A DNA stretch of 41,285 nucleotides, from contig NZ_CAVK010000219.1 in the NCBI RefSeq assembly GCF_000382885.1, positions 1 to 41,285 on the forward strand. The letters are read 5' to 3'. Of this stretch, positions 7,881 to 15,834 are shown one piece after another. Each line of letters begins with the position of its first letter. The stretch's first letter is position 1. The notes below the pieces were generated by a model, which did no database searches, was not told the origin of the DNA, and worked only from the letters and a program-made list of their open reading frames with translations. Source of the stretch: Sphingobium indicum BiD32. GTDB taxonomy: Bacteria; Pseudomonadota; Alphaproteobacteria; Sphingomonadales; Sphingomonadaceae. The translations under genes and the position numbers were made by a program.

Positions 7881-10218
7881 GGGGCAGCTCAATCACCACC
7901 ATCGTCCCCTGCCCGGTCTGCGATACCAGTTCCAGCGTGCCGCCATGCGCCTGCGCCAGTTGGCGGGCCAGAGGCAGGCCGATCCCGGCCTTGCCCCCGG
8001 TACGCGCCTGTCCGGCGCGTGCGGCGGGATCGAACAGCAGTTTCTGCTGGGCGGCGGGGATGCCCGGCCCATTGTCGGAAATGACGATCCGCGCCCGATC
8101 CGCCCCGCCGTCGCCATGCAGCAGGACGCGCGCGCTCTTGCCGCAATAGCGGACCGCATTTTCCAGCAAATGGTCGATCGCCTGGCCGATCCGGCGGGCG
8201 TCGCCCTGCACCTGACCCAGACTGGCCTCTATCGTCACCGCCAGATCGATCCCCTTCGCGTTCGCATCGGCGCGGACGCGATCGGCGCTCGCGCGGGCGA
8301 CGGCCGCCAGGTCGACAGGCGCACGGTCGATGGGCAAGGTTCCGGCCTCGCCCTGCGTCAGGTCCAGCACATTGTCGATCAGCATCGACAGGCGACCGGT
8401 GCTTTGCAGGATGCCGTCGACATACTCCTTGGCCGAAGCGCTCAATTCCCCGGCATAGCCTGCGCTCATCATCTCGGCGAAGCCGGCGATCGTGGTCAGC
8501 GGAGTGCGCAATTCATAGCTCATATTGGTCACGAAGGCGGTCTTGACCTCATCGGCTTGCTCCAGCGCCACATTGCGGTCCCGCAGCACCTGTTCCACCC
8601 GGCGACTGTCGGTGACGTCGAGCATGGTGAACAGCGCATTGCCATCGGGCAGCGGAATAGCGGCAAATTCAAAGATGCGCCCGTCGGCAAAACCGACATG
8701 ACCGATCCGCTGCTTGCGCTCCACCGTCGCAGCGCGCACCAGTTCGCGCACCAGATTGGATTGTTGCGGCTTGGCCAGCCGCTCCTGCACCGCGCGCATC
8801 AGATCGTCGATACGCGGATGGGTCGCCAGCATTTCCTCATCCGCGCCCCAGACGGTTCGGAACCGGCTGTTCCACATTTGAAGTCGGCCGTCGGAGGAAA
8901 AGACACCGATTGACTCGAACAAATTGTCGAACGTCGCCGTCCGCACCCGCAGCAGCGTGTCACGCGCGCTCGATAGCTGTACCTGCTCGGTACGATCCTC
9001 GAAAATCAGCAGCAACCCGCCATCGGGCAGCGGTTGGGCATAGACGCGCAAATGAGTGCCGTCCTGCAACAGCCAGTTTTCCTCGACCGGATCGGGTGAC
9101 AGGAACCAGTCGCGCCGTTCCCCGCGCCAGGCGGGAAAGTCGCGATGTTCGGGCAGGCGGCGGGCGTCGCGCATTTCATCCAGCACCCGCTCGAACAATG
9201 GGGCGTCGGCCAGTTGCTCCTGATGCAGGGCAAACAGGCTGATGAAAGGCTGGTTCCAGAAACGCAGCGCCCGGTCGGGACCAAATCGGGCGACACCAGC
9301 GGACAGGCGATCGAGCAGGTCGCGCTGGGCGGCCTCCAGGCGGCGATGCTCGACCCGCGCCTGTTCCAGTTCATGCTGGTCGACAGCGTAGCCCGCCACC
9401 CCGGCCTCCCCCAGCGGCACATCGACCACGCGCATGGTGCGGCGTTCGCCGTCGATCGTGGCAGGCACCATACGCTCGACCGGTTCGCCGCGCGCCAACG
9501 CATCGGCAGCGGCAGCTTGCGGCGTCAGGCCACTGACCGGCTCGACCAGTTCGACCCCGCTGCCGATCACTTCGCGCGCATCCGTGCCATCCACCGCGCG
9601 GACATAGGCGCTATTGACCAGGCTCAGGCGCAGGTCGGGGGTGCGGTGCCACATCGGGAAGGGCGCGGCCTCGACCAGCCCCGCCAAAGCCTCCAGCGCG
9701 TCGCGCAACTGGTCGACCTGGCCTTTGAGCGCCTGTATTTCAGACTGGCTGTCGGTCGCGTCGAAAATCCACAGCACGACGCCGCCGTTGGATGCCAGAC
9801 CGGGCGCGGCGGGCGCGCCGCGTACCAGCAACAGGCGCGACGATCCGACACCGCGCACCGGCAGGGCAAAGCTCTTGCCCGCCTTTTGCGCCGACGCGAT
9901 CTCGCGCGCCAGCGTGGCGGCATCTTCCGGTTCCAGTCCCCCATCGGCGGCGGTCAGTTCAGACGAAAAGGTAGGGACGCGAGGCTTACCCAGCCATTTG
10001 GCAAGGCGGTCGGCGGCCTCCAGTCTGCCATCAGGATGGATCACCACCGGCGCGGCAGGCGCCGAGGCGAGCAACATGGCAAGGCGATCAAGCTTGCCCT
10101 GCGCTTGCATCCCTTCGCGGCGCATCCGTTGACCGGTGACAAGCGCCCACACGGCTCCACCGAGCCACAGGGCCAGCAAGATACCCAATATGATCGCGGC
10201 GATGGGGGTCAGCGTCAT
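7873..10218 (-). CDS. divL: DivL-like multi-PAS histidine-kinase homologue with Tyr in the H-box (probable pseudokinase)
   Basis: In Caulobacter, DivL is an atypical kinase homologue, with Tyr replacing the phospho-acceptor His, that controls CckA and hence CtrA. This 781-residue protein has one N-terminal membrane segment (about residues 4-24), a coiled-coil linker, several PAS-like modules (roughly 180-290, 300-400 and 420-530), a HisKA helix and a HATPase domain. The H-box reads NMSYELRTPL: the codon at 8517-8515 is TAT, so residue 568 is Tyr. The ATP-binding boxes look intact (LLENAVRY, ISDNGPGIP, GIGLPLARQL). ATG 10218 has GAGGG four bases upstream; ATG 10236 is possible. It heads the tsaE-amgK-murU-addBA operon. 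Its role in CtrA control is inference from the Caulobacter family member. Confidence 0.87.
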   Translation of the reverse strand: MTLTPIAAIILGILLALWLGGAVWALVTGQRMRREGMQAQGKLDRLAMLLASAPAAPVVIHPDGRLEAADRLAKWLGKPRVPTFSSELTAADGGLEPEDAATLAREIASAQKAGKSFALPVRGVGSSRLLLVRGAPAAPGLASNGGVVLWIFDATDSQSEIQALKGQVDQLRDALEALAGLVEAAPFPMWHRTPDLRLSLVNSAYVRAVDGTDAREVIGSGVELVEPVSGLTPQAAAADALARGEPVERMVPATIDGERRTMRVVDVPLGEAGVAGYAVDQHELEQARVEHRRLEAAQRDLLDRLSAGVARFGPDRALRFWNQPFISLFALHQEQLADAPLFERVLDEMRDARRLPEHRDFPAWRGERRDWFLSPDPVEENWLLQDGTHLRVYAQPLPDGGLLLIFEDRTEQVQLSSARDTLLRVRTATFDNLFESIGVFSSDGRLQMWNSRFRTVWGADEEMLATHPRIDDLMRAVQERLAKPQQSNLVRELVRAATVERKQRIGHVGFADGRIFEFAAIPLPDGNALFTMLDVTDSRRVEQVLRDRNVALEQADEVKTAFVTNMSYELRTPLTTIAGFAEMMSAGYAGELSASAKEYVDGILQSTGRLSMLIDNVLDLTQGEAGTLPIDRAPVDLAAVARASADRVRADANAKGIDLAVTIEASLGQVQGDARRIGQAIDHLLENAVRYCGKSARVLLHGDGGADRARIVISDNGPGIPAAQQKLLFDPAARAGQARTGGKAGIGLPLARQLAQAHGGTLELVSQTGQGTMVVIELPRG

Positions 10219-10350
10219 TGCGCCCTCTGCTCCCATTTCAGCCGAACCTGCCTGTCGCTGTCCATAATCGCACCCGGACTAACGCAAGTCGGGCGCAGCG
10301 GGAAGCGGGCGATGCAAAGAATTGCCCTTGCCGATGAAGAGGATCAACGG

Positions 10351-10378
10351 AAAAGGGGGAAGGCAGCGCCCTCCCCCT
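10351..10378 (-). terminator. Probable rho-independent terminator of ahcY
   Basis: On the minus strand, ten bases past the ahcY stop, GGGGGAGG is followed by a short loop and CCTTCCCCC (one bulged base) and then TTTT. It separates ahcY from the divL operon, which would then need its own promoter in 10219-10350. Confidence 0.65.
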
Positions 10379-10387
10379 CTTGCCAGA

Positions 10388-11806
10388 TCAGTAGCGGTAA
10401 TGGTCGGGTTTGAACGGACCTTCGACCGGAACGCCGATATAATCGGCTTGGCGCTGGCTCAGCTTGGTGAGCTTCACGCCCAGCTTTTCCAGATGCAGTT
10501 CGGCGACCTTCTCGTCCAGATGCTTGGGCAGGACATAGACGTCGTTACCATATTGCTCGCTCTTGGTCCAAAGTTCGATCTGTGCCAGCGTCTGGTTGGT
10601 GAAGCTGGCCGACATGACGAAGCTGGGGTGGCCAGTGGCGTTCCCCAGATTGACCAGACGGCCCTTCGACAGGACGATGATCTTCTTGCCGTCGGGGAAC
10701 TCAACCTCGTCCACCTGCGGCTTGATCTCGGTCCACTTCATGTTGGCCAGGCCAGCAATTTCGATCTCGCTGTCGAAATGGCCGATGTTCGACACGATCG
10801 CCATATTCTTCATCGCGCGCATATGATCGACGGTCAGCACGCCTTCATTGCCGGTCGCGGTGACGAAAATGTCGGCGCGCGGCGCGGCCTCTTCCATCGT
10901 TACGACTTCATAGCCTTCCATCGCCGCCTGCAACGCGCAGATCGGATCGACTTCGGTCACCAGCACGCGCGCGCCGCCATTGCGGAGCGAAGCGGCAGAC
11001 CCCTTGCCGACGTCACCAAAACCGGCGACGCAGGCGACCTTGCCGGCCAGCATCACGTCGGTGCCGCGACGGATCGCGTCCACCAGCGATTCCTTGCAGC
11101 CATAAAGATTGTCGAACTTCGACTTGGTGACGCTGTCGTTCACGTTGATCGCGGGGAAAGGCAGCTTGCCCTTCTTGGCCAGCTCATACAGGCGATGAAC
11201 GCCGGTGGTGGTTTCTTCCGACACGCCCTTGATTGCTGCGACCGTCTTGGTCAGGAAACCGGGACGTTCGGCCAGTACGCGCCTGAGCACCGAACAGAAG
11301 ATTTCCTCTTCCTCGTTCGAGGGCGTGAACAATTCTTCACCGGCCTCGACCCGCGCGCCCCACAGCGCGAACATGGTGGCGTCGCCACCATCGTCCAGGA
11401 TCATGTTGCAGACGCCTGACGGATCATTGTGCCAGTCGAAGATGCGCTCGACATAGTCCCAATATTCCTGGAGCGTCTCGCCCTTGATGGCAAATACCGG
11501 TACACCGGATGCGGCGATGGCGGCGGCGGCATGGTCCTGCGTGGAATAGATGTTGCAGGTCGCCCAGCGGACCTGTGCGCCCAGTGCAGTCAGCGTTTCG
11601 ATCAGCACGGCGGTCTGGATCGTCATGTGGAGCGATCCGGTGATGCGCGCGCCTTTCAACGGCTGCGACGGGCCGAATTCCGCGCGCAGGGCCATCAGGC
11701 CCGGCATTTCGGTTTCGGCGATATCCATTTCCTTGCGGCCGAAATCGGCCAGGGCGATATCGGCGATCACATAATCCTGCGCCAGGGTGGCGGAAGCGGT
11801 GGCCAC
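10388..11806 (-). CDS. ahcY: Adenosylhomocysteinase (S-adenosyl-L-homocysteine hydrolase)
   Basis: AhcY reversibly splits S-adenosylhomocysteine into adenosine and homocysteine, clearing the product inhibitor of methyltransferases. The 472-residue protein is full length and strongly conserved: [16 protein letters not shown] at the substrate site, [16 protein letters not shown], the NAD-binding [10 protein letters not shown], and the C-terminal KPDHYRY that reaches into the neighbouring subunit's NAD site. The start is GTG at 11806, preceded by GGAG with an eight-base spacer. A 153-bp leader separates it from yqgE and carries a perfect 7+7 palindrome and a GC-rich hairpin (listed separately), suggesting regulation by the methionine/SAH state. 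Confidence 0.98.
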   Translation of the reverse strand: MATASATLAQDYVIADIALADFGRKEMDIAETEMPGLMALRAEFGPSQPLKGARITGSLHMTIQTAVLIETLTALGAQVRWATCNIYSTQDHAAAAIAASGVPVFAIKGETLQEYWDYVERIFDWHNDPSGVCNMILDDGGDATMFALWGARVEAGEELFTPSNEEEEIFCSVLRRVLAERPGFLTKTVAAIKGVSEETTTGVHRLYELAKKGKLPFPAINVNDSVTKSKFDNLYGCKESLVDAIRRGTDVMLAGKVACVAGFGDVGKGSAASLRNGGARVLVTEVDPICALQAAMEGYEVVTMEEAAPRADIFVTATGNEGVLTVDHMRAMKNMAIVSNIGHFDSEIEIAGLANMKWTEIKPQVDEVEFPDGKKIIVLSKGRLVNLGNATGHPSFVMSASFTNQTLAQIELWTKSEQYGNDVYVLPKHLDEKVAELHLEKLGVKLTKLSQRQADYIGVPVEGPFKPDHYRY

Positions 11807-11843
11807 GGTCGTGTCTCCGTAAACTTGAAATTATGCCTGTACC

Positions 11844-11897
11844 GCTGGAAAAGTCCGGGCGGCGGCGATGGCAAGCGCTTTACCAACCGTCGCCGCC
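11844..11897 (-). promoter_or_regulatory. GC-rich hairpin in the ahcY leader
   Basis: The ahcY leader on the minus strand contains GGGCGGCG, an interior of about 25 bases with a GCGCTT core, and CGCCGCCC, able to form an eight-pair GC stem extended by flanking pairs. It could be an attenuator or RNA stabiliser. I could not match it to a known SAM or SAH riboswitch consensus. The position is approximate. Confidence 0.3.
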
Positions 11898-11911
11898 CGT
11901 GGCAACTCAAT

Positions 11912-11927
11912 ATAAAGATTTCTTTAT
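11912..11927. promoter_or_regulatory. Palindromic operator upstream of ahcY (SahR-like candidate)
   Basis: A perfect inverted repeat, ATAAAGA-TT-TCTTTAT, lies 106 bp upstream of the ahcY start and overlaps a TATATT that could serve as its -10 box (minus strand, 11914-11909). ArsR-family SahR regulators control ahcY and methionine-cycle genes in Proteobacteria through palindromes in this position. Assignment to SahR is an inference from gene context and AT-rich palindrome architecture; no regulator gene is in the window. Confidence 0.5.
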
Positions 11928-11959
11928 GTACTAGCCCTGATGGCCGATCGAAACCTGCG

Positions 11960-12523
11960 TCAGGCCGATCCTGCCCCAGGTACCAGATGGGACGAATCTA
12001 CGCCGGCTGCCGCATAGGACGCTGCCCATTTGCGGTTGGTCGGCACATCGAACAGCAGATCGGCATTGCCCGGTGCCAGGAACCAACTGTCGCCCGTCAT
12101 CTCCCGCTCCAGCTGCCCTGCGCCCCATCCGGCATAGCCCAGCGCTACGAGGTAGCGGCTTGGCCCGCGCCCCTTCGCAATCGCCTTCAAAATGTCGAGC
12201 GAGCCGGACAAACCCCATTGCCCGCCCACCTGCACCATATCCTGACCCGACCAGTCGAGCGAATGGAGTACGAACCCACGCCTCGGCTCGACCGGACCAC
12301 CGCGCAGCACGGGCCGGTCGGGAATCGCGCTGCCGTCAATGTCGAAGCTGTCGAGCAGGCCATGCAGGCTCACCCCCTCCATCTCCTCCCCTACCGCAAT
12401 GCCCATCGCCCCTTCGGCATCGTGGACGCATAGCGCGACTACGCTATGATCGAAGCGCAGGTCAGCCATGCCGGGAAGCGCGAGCAGGAAATGCCCGCCA
12501 AAGAATGTCGTCTGGTCCATCAT
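11960..12523 (-). CDS. YqgE/AlgH family protein (UPF0301)
   Basis: This 187-residue protein is full length for the YqgE/AlgH family, a widespread cytoplasmic family of unsettled function. Recognisable family signatures are FFGGHFLLALPGM near the N-terminus, VHDAEGAMGIAVG, the GGPVEPRRGFVLHS block, and GYAGWGAGQLEREM towards the C-terminus. The start is ATG 12523 or the adjacent 12520. An upstream extension of the frame runs antisense through the peroxiredoxin and is not credible. It is divergent from the peroxiredoxin gene (117-bp gap) and lies upstream of ahcY on the same strand, although the regulatory palindrome between them suggests ahcY has its own promoter. Confidence 0.9.
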   Translation of the reverse strand: MMDQTTFFGGHFLLALPGMADLRFDHSVVALCVHDAEGAMGIAVGEEMEGVSLHGLLDSFDIDGSAIPDRPVLRGGPVEPRRGFVLHSLDWSGQDMVQVGGQWGLSGSLDILKAIAKGRGPSRYLVALGYAGWGAGQLEREMTGDSWFLAPGNADLLFDVPTNRKWAASYAAAGVDSSHLVPGAGSA

Positions 12524-12640
12524 CGGAATATAGACAAACACTGGATGATGCCAAGGATCACGCGGCATATTCCGTCCCGGCTCTTGACAGTGCGTCCGGC
12601 AGCAACGACCTGCGCCATCGTCAGTTTCAGGAGAATGATG

Positions 12641-13123
12641 ATGACCATTGCCAAGGGCGACCGCCTTCCCAGCACGACGTTCACGAAAATGACCGAGGAC
12701 GGCCCGCAGGCCGTGGCGTCGGAGGAATATTTCGCTGGTCGGACGATTGCGGTTTTTTCCGTTCCCGGCGCATTCACGCCGACCTGCTCGGCCAAGCATC
12801 TGCCCGGCTTCATCGACAAGGCCGATGCGCTCAAGGACAAGGGCGTCGATGAAATCGCCTGCACCGCCGTCAACGACGCATTCGTCATGGGCGCATGGGG
12901 CAAATCGGCGGGTGCCGATGGCAAGGTGACGATGCTGGCCGATGGCAATGGCGATTTCGCGCAGGCCGTGGGCCTGACCATGGACGGCAGTAAATTTGGC
13001 CTTGGCCAGCGCGGCCAGCGTTTCTCGATGATCGTTAAGGACGGCGTCGTTACCGAACTGAATGTCGAAGCCCCCGGCGACTTCAAGCTGTCGTCGGCCG
13101 ACCATATGCTGGGCCAGCTCTGA
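12641..13123 (+). CDS. Peroxiredoxin, Prx5/AhpE-like thiol peroxidase
   Basis: Prx5-type peroxiredoxins reduce H2O2 and organic hydroperoxides through a peroxidatic cysteine, here C49 in PGAFTPTCS. A further Cys occurs in DEIACTAV. The length of 160 residues and the C-terminal FKLSSADHML match the family. Three consecutive ATGs occur at 12635, 12638 and 12641; AGGAG at 12629-12633 gives the best spacing (seven bases) to 12641. It is divergent from the YqgE gene and followed by a strong hairpin. The likely reductant (glutaredoxin or glutathione) cannot be read from the sequence. Confidence 0.94.
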   Translation: MTIAKGDRLPSTTFTKMTEDGPQAVASEEYFAGRTIAVFSVPGAFTPTCSAKHLPGFIDKADALKDKGVDEIACTAVNDAFVMGAWGKSAGADGKVTMLADGNGDFAQAVGLTMDGSKFGLGQRGQRFSMIVKDGVVTELNVEAPGDFKLSSADHMLGQL

Positions 13124-13125
13124 TT

Positions 13126-13166
13126 GAAAAGTACGGCGCGCGCTTTTGATCGCGCGCCGACTTTCC
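13126..13166 (+). terminator. Probable terminator hairpin after the peroxiredoxin
   Basis: CGGCGCGCG (13134-13142) and CGCGCGCCG (13151-13159) form a perfect nine-pair stem with an eight-base loop. The flanking GAAAAGT and ACTTTC extend it with one bulged A. It begins just after the stop. The T-run is short, so the call is moderate. Confidence 0.55.
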
Positions 13167-13196
13167 TCCGTCATGCAACTGCGTTAACAGGGGGCG

Positions 13197-14651
13197 ATGA
13201 CACAAAGCATCGGCAGCGCAACGGTCGCGCAACTGGACCGCCTCTATCAGACATCCATCGACACATTACGCGACGCCATGCGCGCCTATGGCCGCGATGG
13301 CAGCATACCGCCGCCGCAAGCGCGGCAGGACCAGCGCTTCTGCTATCCCGAATTACGCATCATCTATCATGGGGACAGCGCCGCGCCGCCGCCCGGTCGT
13401 TCCTTCGCCCGCCTGTCCAAGCCCGGCCGCTACGTCACCACCGTCACCCGACCCGCGATGTTCGGCGACTATCTCGCAGAACAGATCGACCTGCTCGTCC
13501 GCGATTATGGGGTGGAGGTCGAAACCGGGCTGAGCCATCAGCAAATCCCATTCCCCTATGTGCTGGACGGTCTGGACATGGGGGCGCTCGACGGCACACC
13601 GCCGACCGAACTGGCGCGATACTTCCCCGCCACAGAACTGGCCGAGATTGGCGACGAGATTGCCGATGGCCTCTTCATGCCCGATGCGGATGGTGAGCGG
13701 CCGCTGGCGCTGTTCGACGGGCTGCGCACGGACTTTTCGCTCGCGCGCCTCAAACATTATACCGGTACGCCAGCCGAGCATGTGCAAAGCTACATCCTGT
13801 TCACCAACTATCACCGCTATGTGGATGAATTTGTCGCCTGGGCCTGCGCGGAATTGCAGCGGGAGGGCAGCCGCTTCACTGCCCTGTCGGGTGCTGGCGG
13901 CGTCTATGTGACCCCCGAAACCGCCGATCCTGCGCGCATGATAGCGGACAGCGCCTGGCGCAGGCATCAGATGCCGGCCTATCATCTGATTGCGCCCGAC
14001 GGCAGCGGCATCACGCTAGTCAATATCGGTGTCGGCCCATCCAATGCCAAGACGATCTGCGATCATCTGGCGGTCCTGCGCCCCGAAGCCTGGCTGATGA
14101 TCGGCCATTGCGGCGGCCTGCGGCCCAGCCAGCGGATCGGCGACTATGTGCTGGCCCACGCCTATCTGCGCGATGACAAGGTGCTGGACGCCATGCTCCC
14201 GCCCGAAATCCCGGTCCCGGCAATCGCCGAAGTGCAGGTGGCGATGGCGCAGGCGGCCGAAGCCGTGCTGGGCGGCCGTGACCCGGAGGATTTCAAGCGT
14301 CGCCTGCGCACCGGCACCGTGGTCACCACCGACGATCGCAACTGGGAATTGCGCTATTCCAGTTCCGCCCTGCGCTTCAGCCTGTCGCGCGCGGTCGGGA
14401 TCGACATGGAATCAGCGACCATCGCGGCGCAGGGCTATCGGTTCCGCGTTCCCTACGGCACATTGCTGTGCGTGTCCGACAAGCCTATTCATGGCGAACT
14501 GAAACTGCCGGGCCAGGCCAACCGCTTCTATGAGGAAGCGATTGCCAGCCATTTGCGCGTCGGGCTGATGACCTGCGAATTGCTGCGTGAAGGGGGCGCG
14601 AAACTGCATAGTCGCAAGCTGCGCGCGTTCAACGAACCCCCATTCAGATAA
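13197..14651 (+). CDS. amn: AMP nucleosidase
   Basis: AMP nucleosidase hydrolyses AMP to adenine and ribose-5-phosphate, adjusting the adenylate pool. The 484-residue product has the N-terminal AMP-nucleosidase domain (YPELRIIYHGD, GRYVTTVTRP) and a C-terminal nucleoside-phosphorylase fold with VNIGVGPSNAKT, LMIGHCGG and GIDMESATIAAQGY, the purine- and ribose-binding region. ATG 13197 follows a G-rich AGGGGGCG. Its stop codon (14649-14651) abuts the stop of the convergent diguanylate cyclase with no spacer. There is no obvious frameshift or missing motif. Confidence 0.95.
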   Translation: MTQSIGSATVAQLDRLYQTSIDTLRDAMRAYGRDGSIPPPQARQDQRFCYPELRIIYHGDSAAPPPGRSFARLSKPGRYVTTVTRPAMFGDYLAEQIDLLVRDYGVEVETGLSHQQIPFPYVLDGLDMGALDGTPPTELARYFPATELAEIGDEIADGLFMPDADGERPLALFDGLRTDFSLARLKHYTGTPAEHVQSYILFTNYHRYVDEFVAWACAELQREGSRFTALSGAGGVYVTPETADPARMIADSAWRRHQMPAYHLIAPDGSGITLVNIGVGPSNAKTICDHLAVLRPEAWLMIGHCGGLRPSQRIGDYVLAHAYLRDDKVLDAMLPPEIPVPAIAEVQVAMAQAAEAVLGGRDPEDFKRRLRTGTVVTTDDRNWELRYSSSALRFSLSRAVGIDMESATIAAQGYRFRVPYGTLLCVSDKPIHGELKLPGQANRFYEEAIASHLRVGLMTCELLREGGAKLHSRKLRAFNEPPFR

Positions 14652-15803
14652 TCAGGCAGCGTTGCGCCAGATAGCGACCCGGTCCTTGCCGTCGCGCTTG
14701 GCGTCGTAAAGGGCAGCGTCAGCGCGGGCGACCAGATCATCAAGTTGTTCGTCGCCCGCCTGCAATTCCGCCACACCAAAGCTGGCGCGCAGGTGCGCGC
14801 GCGGGGCGCTGGGCAGGATCAGGCAGCCAATCTCCGCGCGCACCCGCTCCATCACGTCAGCGGCGGCAGCCGCGTTCGTCTCGACCAGCAACAGGCCGAA
14901 CTCGTCGCCGCCCATGCGCGCCACAATGTCGCCGCGGCGCACCGCGCTGGTCAGCAACTGGGCAAAGCCGCGCAATGCGGCGTCCCCGGTGATATGGCCA
15001 TGGCCGTCATTCAGCGCCTTGAACCCGTCAAGATCGCACACCACCAGCGCCAGCGGCCGATCGTAGCGGCGGGCATTGGCGATGGCGCGCACTGCCGCCT
15101 CATCCAGCCCGCGTCGGTTGAGAACATTGGTCAGCGGATCATGCCGCATCTGCCGTCGCAACTGGTGCGCCAGATCACCCGCCACCACCATGACGGCCGC
15201 TACGCCCGTGCCGACATAGATGGACGGCAGGCCCAGGCCCAATATGGCGCGATAGGCCACCAGTCCCGCCCCCGGTGCCCGCCCCAGATCGGCAGCGGCG
15301 CTGATCGCCAGCGACGACTGGAACAGCGCGAACATCAGGAACATGATGAAAAATGCCATTTCCGGCGCGTTGAACCGCCGTTCGCGCGGCCAGAGCGAAG
15401 CAGCCGAACAGAGCATCAATATGCCGACATAGCCGGGCACGATCATGCCCTGAAGGGACCGGTCTTGGATCATGGCCGCATAGATGCCGCCGACGGCCAC
15501 AACCGATCCTGCGGCGATCATCAATCGCCATGGCACGCTTTGCCCCGACCGCTGACGCACGCCTACGACCACCAATGTACCGCTGACGACGATGCAACTC
15601 GCGGCGAGCGCCATCAACGGGCCGCTTTTCAAGACAATACCACCGGCATTGGCGATCCATTGCATCATCGCAGCACTATAGGAGAGCGCCCAGCTCAACA
15701 CATGACGCTGGCGTCCAAAGTGTAACCACGCCACCCCCATCGCCAGCGCCATGATGACGCTGGTGAAGAAGAGCAAAGCAATAATGATGATCGCCGGGTC
15801 CAT
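14652..15803 (-). CDS. Membrane-anchored diguanylate cyclase (GGDEF)
   Basis: The enzyme would make cyclic di-GMP from two GTP. The 383-residue protein has about seven predicted transmembrane segments in residues 1-215, an integral sensor-like region I do not recognise by name. A complete GGDEF domain follows: DPLTNVLNRRGL, VVCDLDGFKALND, and the active-site GGDEF in RMGGDEFGLL. An inhibitory I-site (RxxD) is present as RRGD exactly five residues before GGDEF, so product feedback inhibition is expected. ATG 15803 has AAGG at suitable spacing. No EAL domain is attached. It lies in the same direction as the M2 peptidase, 31 bp away, so co-transcription is possible. Confidence 0.93.
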   Translation of the reverse strand: MDPAIIIIALLFFTSVIMALAMGVAWLHFGRQRHVLSWALSYSAAMMQWIANAGGIVLKSGPLMALAASCIVVSGTLVVVGVRQRSGQSVPWRLMIAAGSVVAVGGIYAAMIQDRSLQGMIVPGYVGILMLCSAASLWPRERRFNAPEMAFFIMFLMFALFQSSLAISAAADLGRAPGAGLVAYRAILGLGLPSIYVGTGVAAVMVVAGDLAHQLRRQMRHDPLTNVLNRRGLDEAAVRAIANARRYDRPLALVVCDLDGFKALNDGHGHITGDAALRGFAQLLTSAVRRGDIVARMGGDEFGLLLVETNAAAAADVMERVRAEIGCLILPSAPRAHLRASFGVAELQAGDEQLDDLVARADAALYDAKRDGKDRVAIWRNAA

Positions 15804-15834
15804 GCGCCGGGCCTTTAGTAAATTTACTTGACGA

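Noticed and set aside
11807..11959. SAM- or SAH-type riboswitch before ahcY
   Set aside because: A stem is present, but I could not place the conserved cores of the known SAM-II, SAM-V, SAM/SAH or SAH classes. It is left as an unclassified hairpin.
12584..12612. TTGACA upstream of the peroxiredoxin as a sigma-70 promoter
   Set aside because: The -35 is perfect, but the sequence 17 bases on (GACCTG) has no resemblance to a -10 box.
12524..13174. N-terminal extension of the YqgE-type gene across the peroxiredoxin
   Set aside because: The extension is antisense to a conserved peroxiredoxin. The family length of about 187 residues fits the start at 12523.
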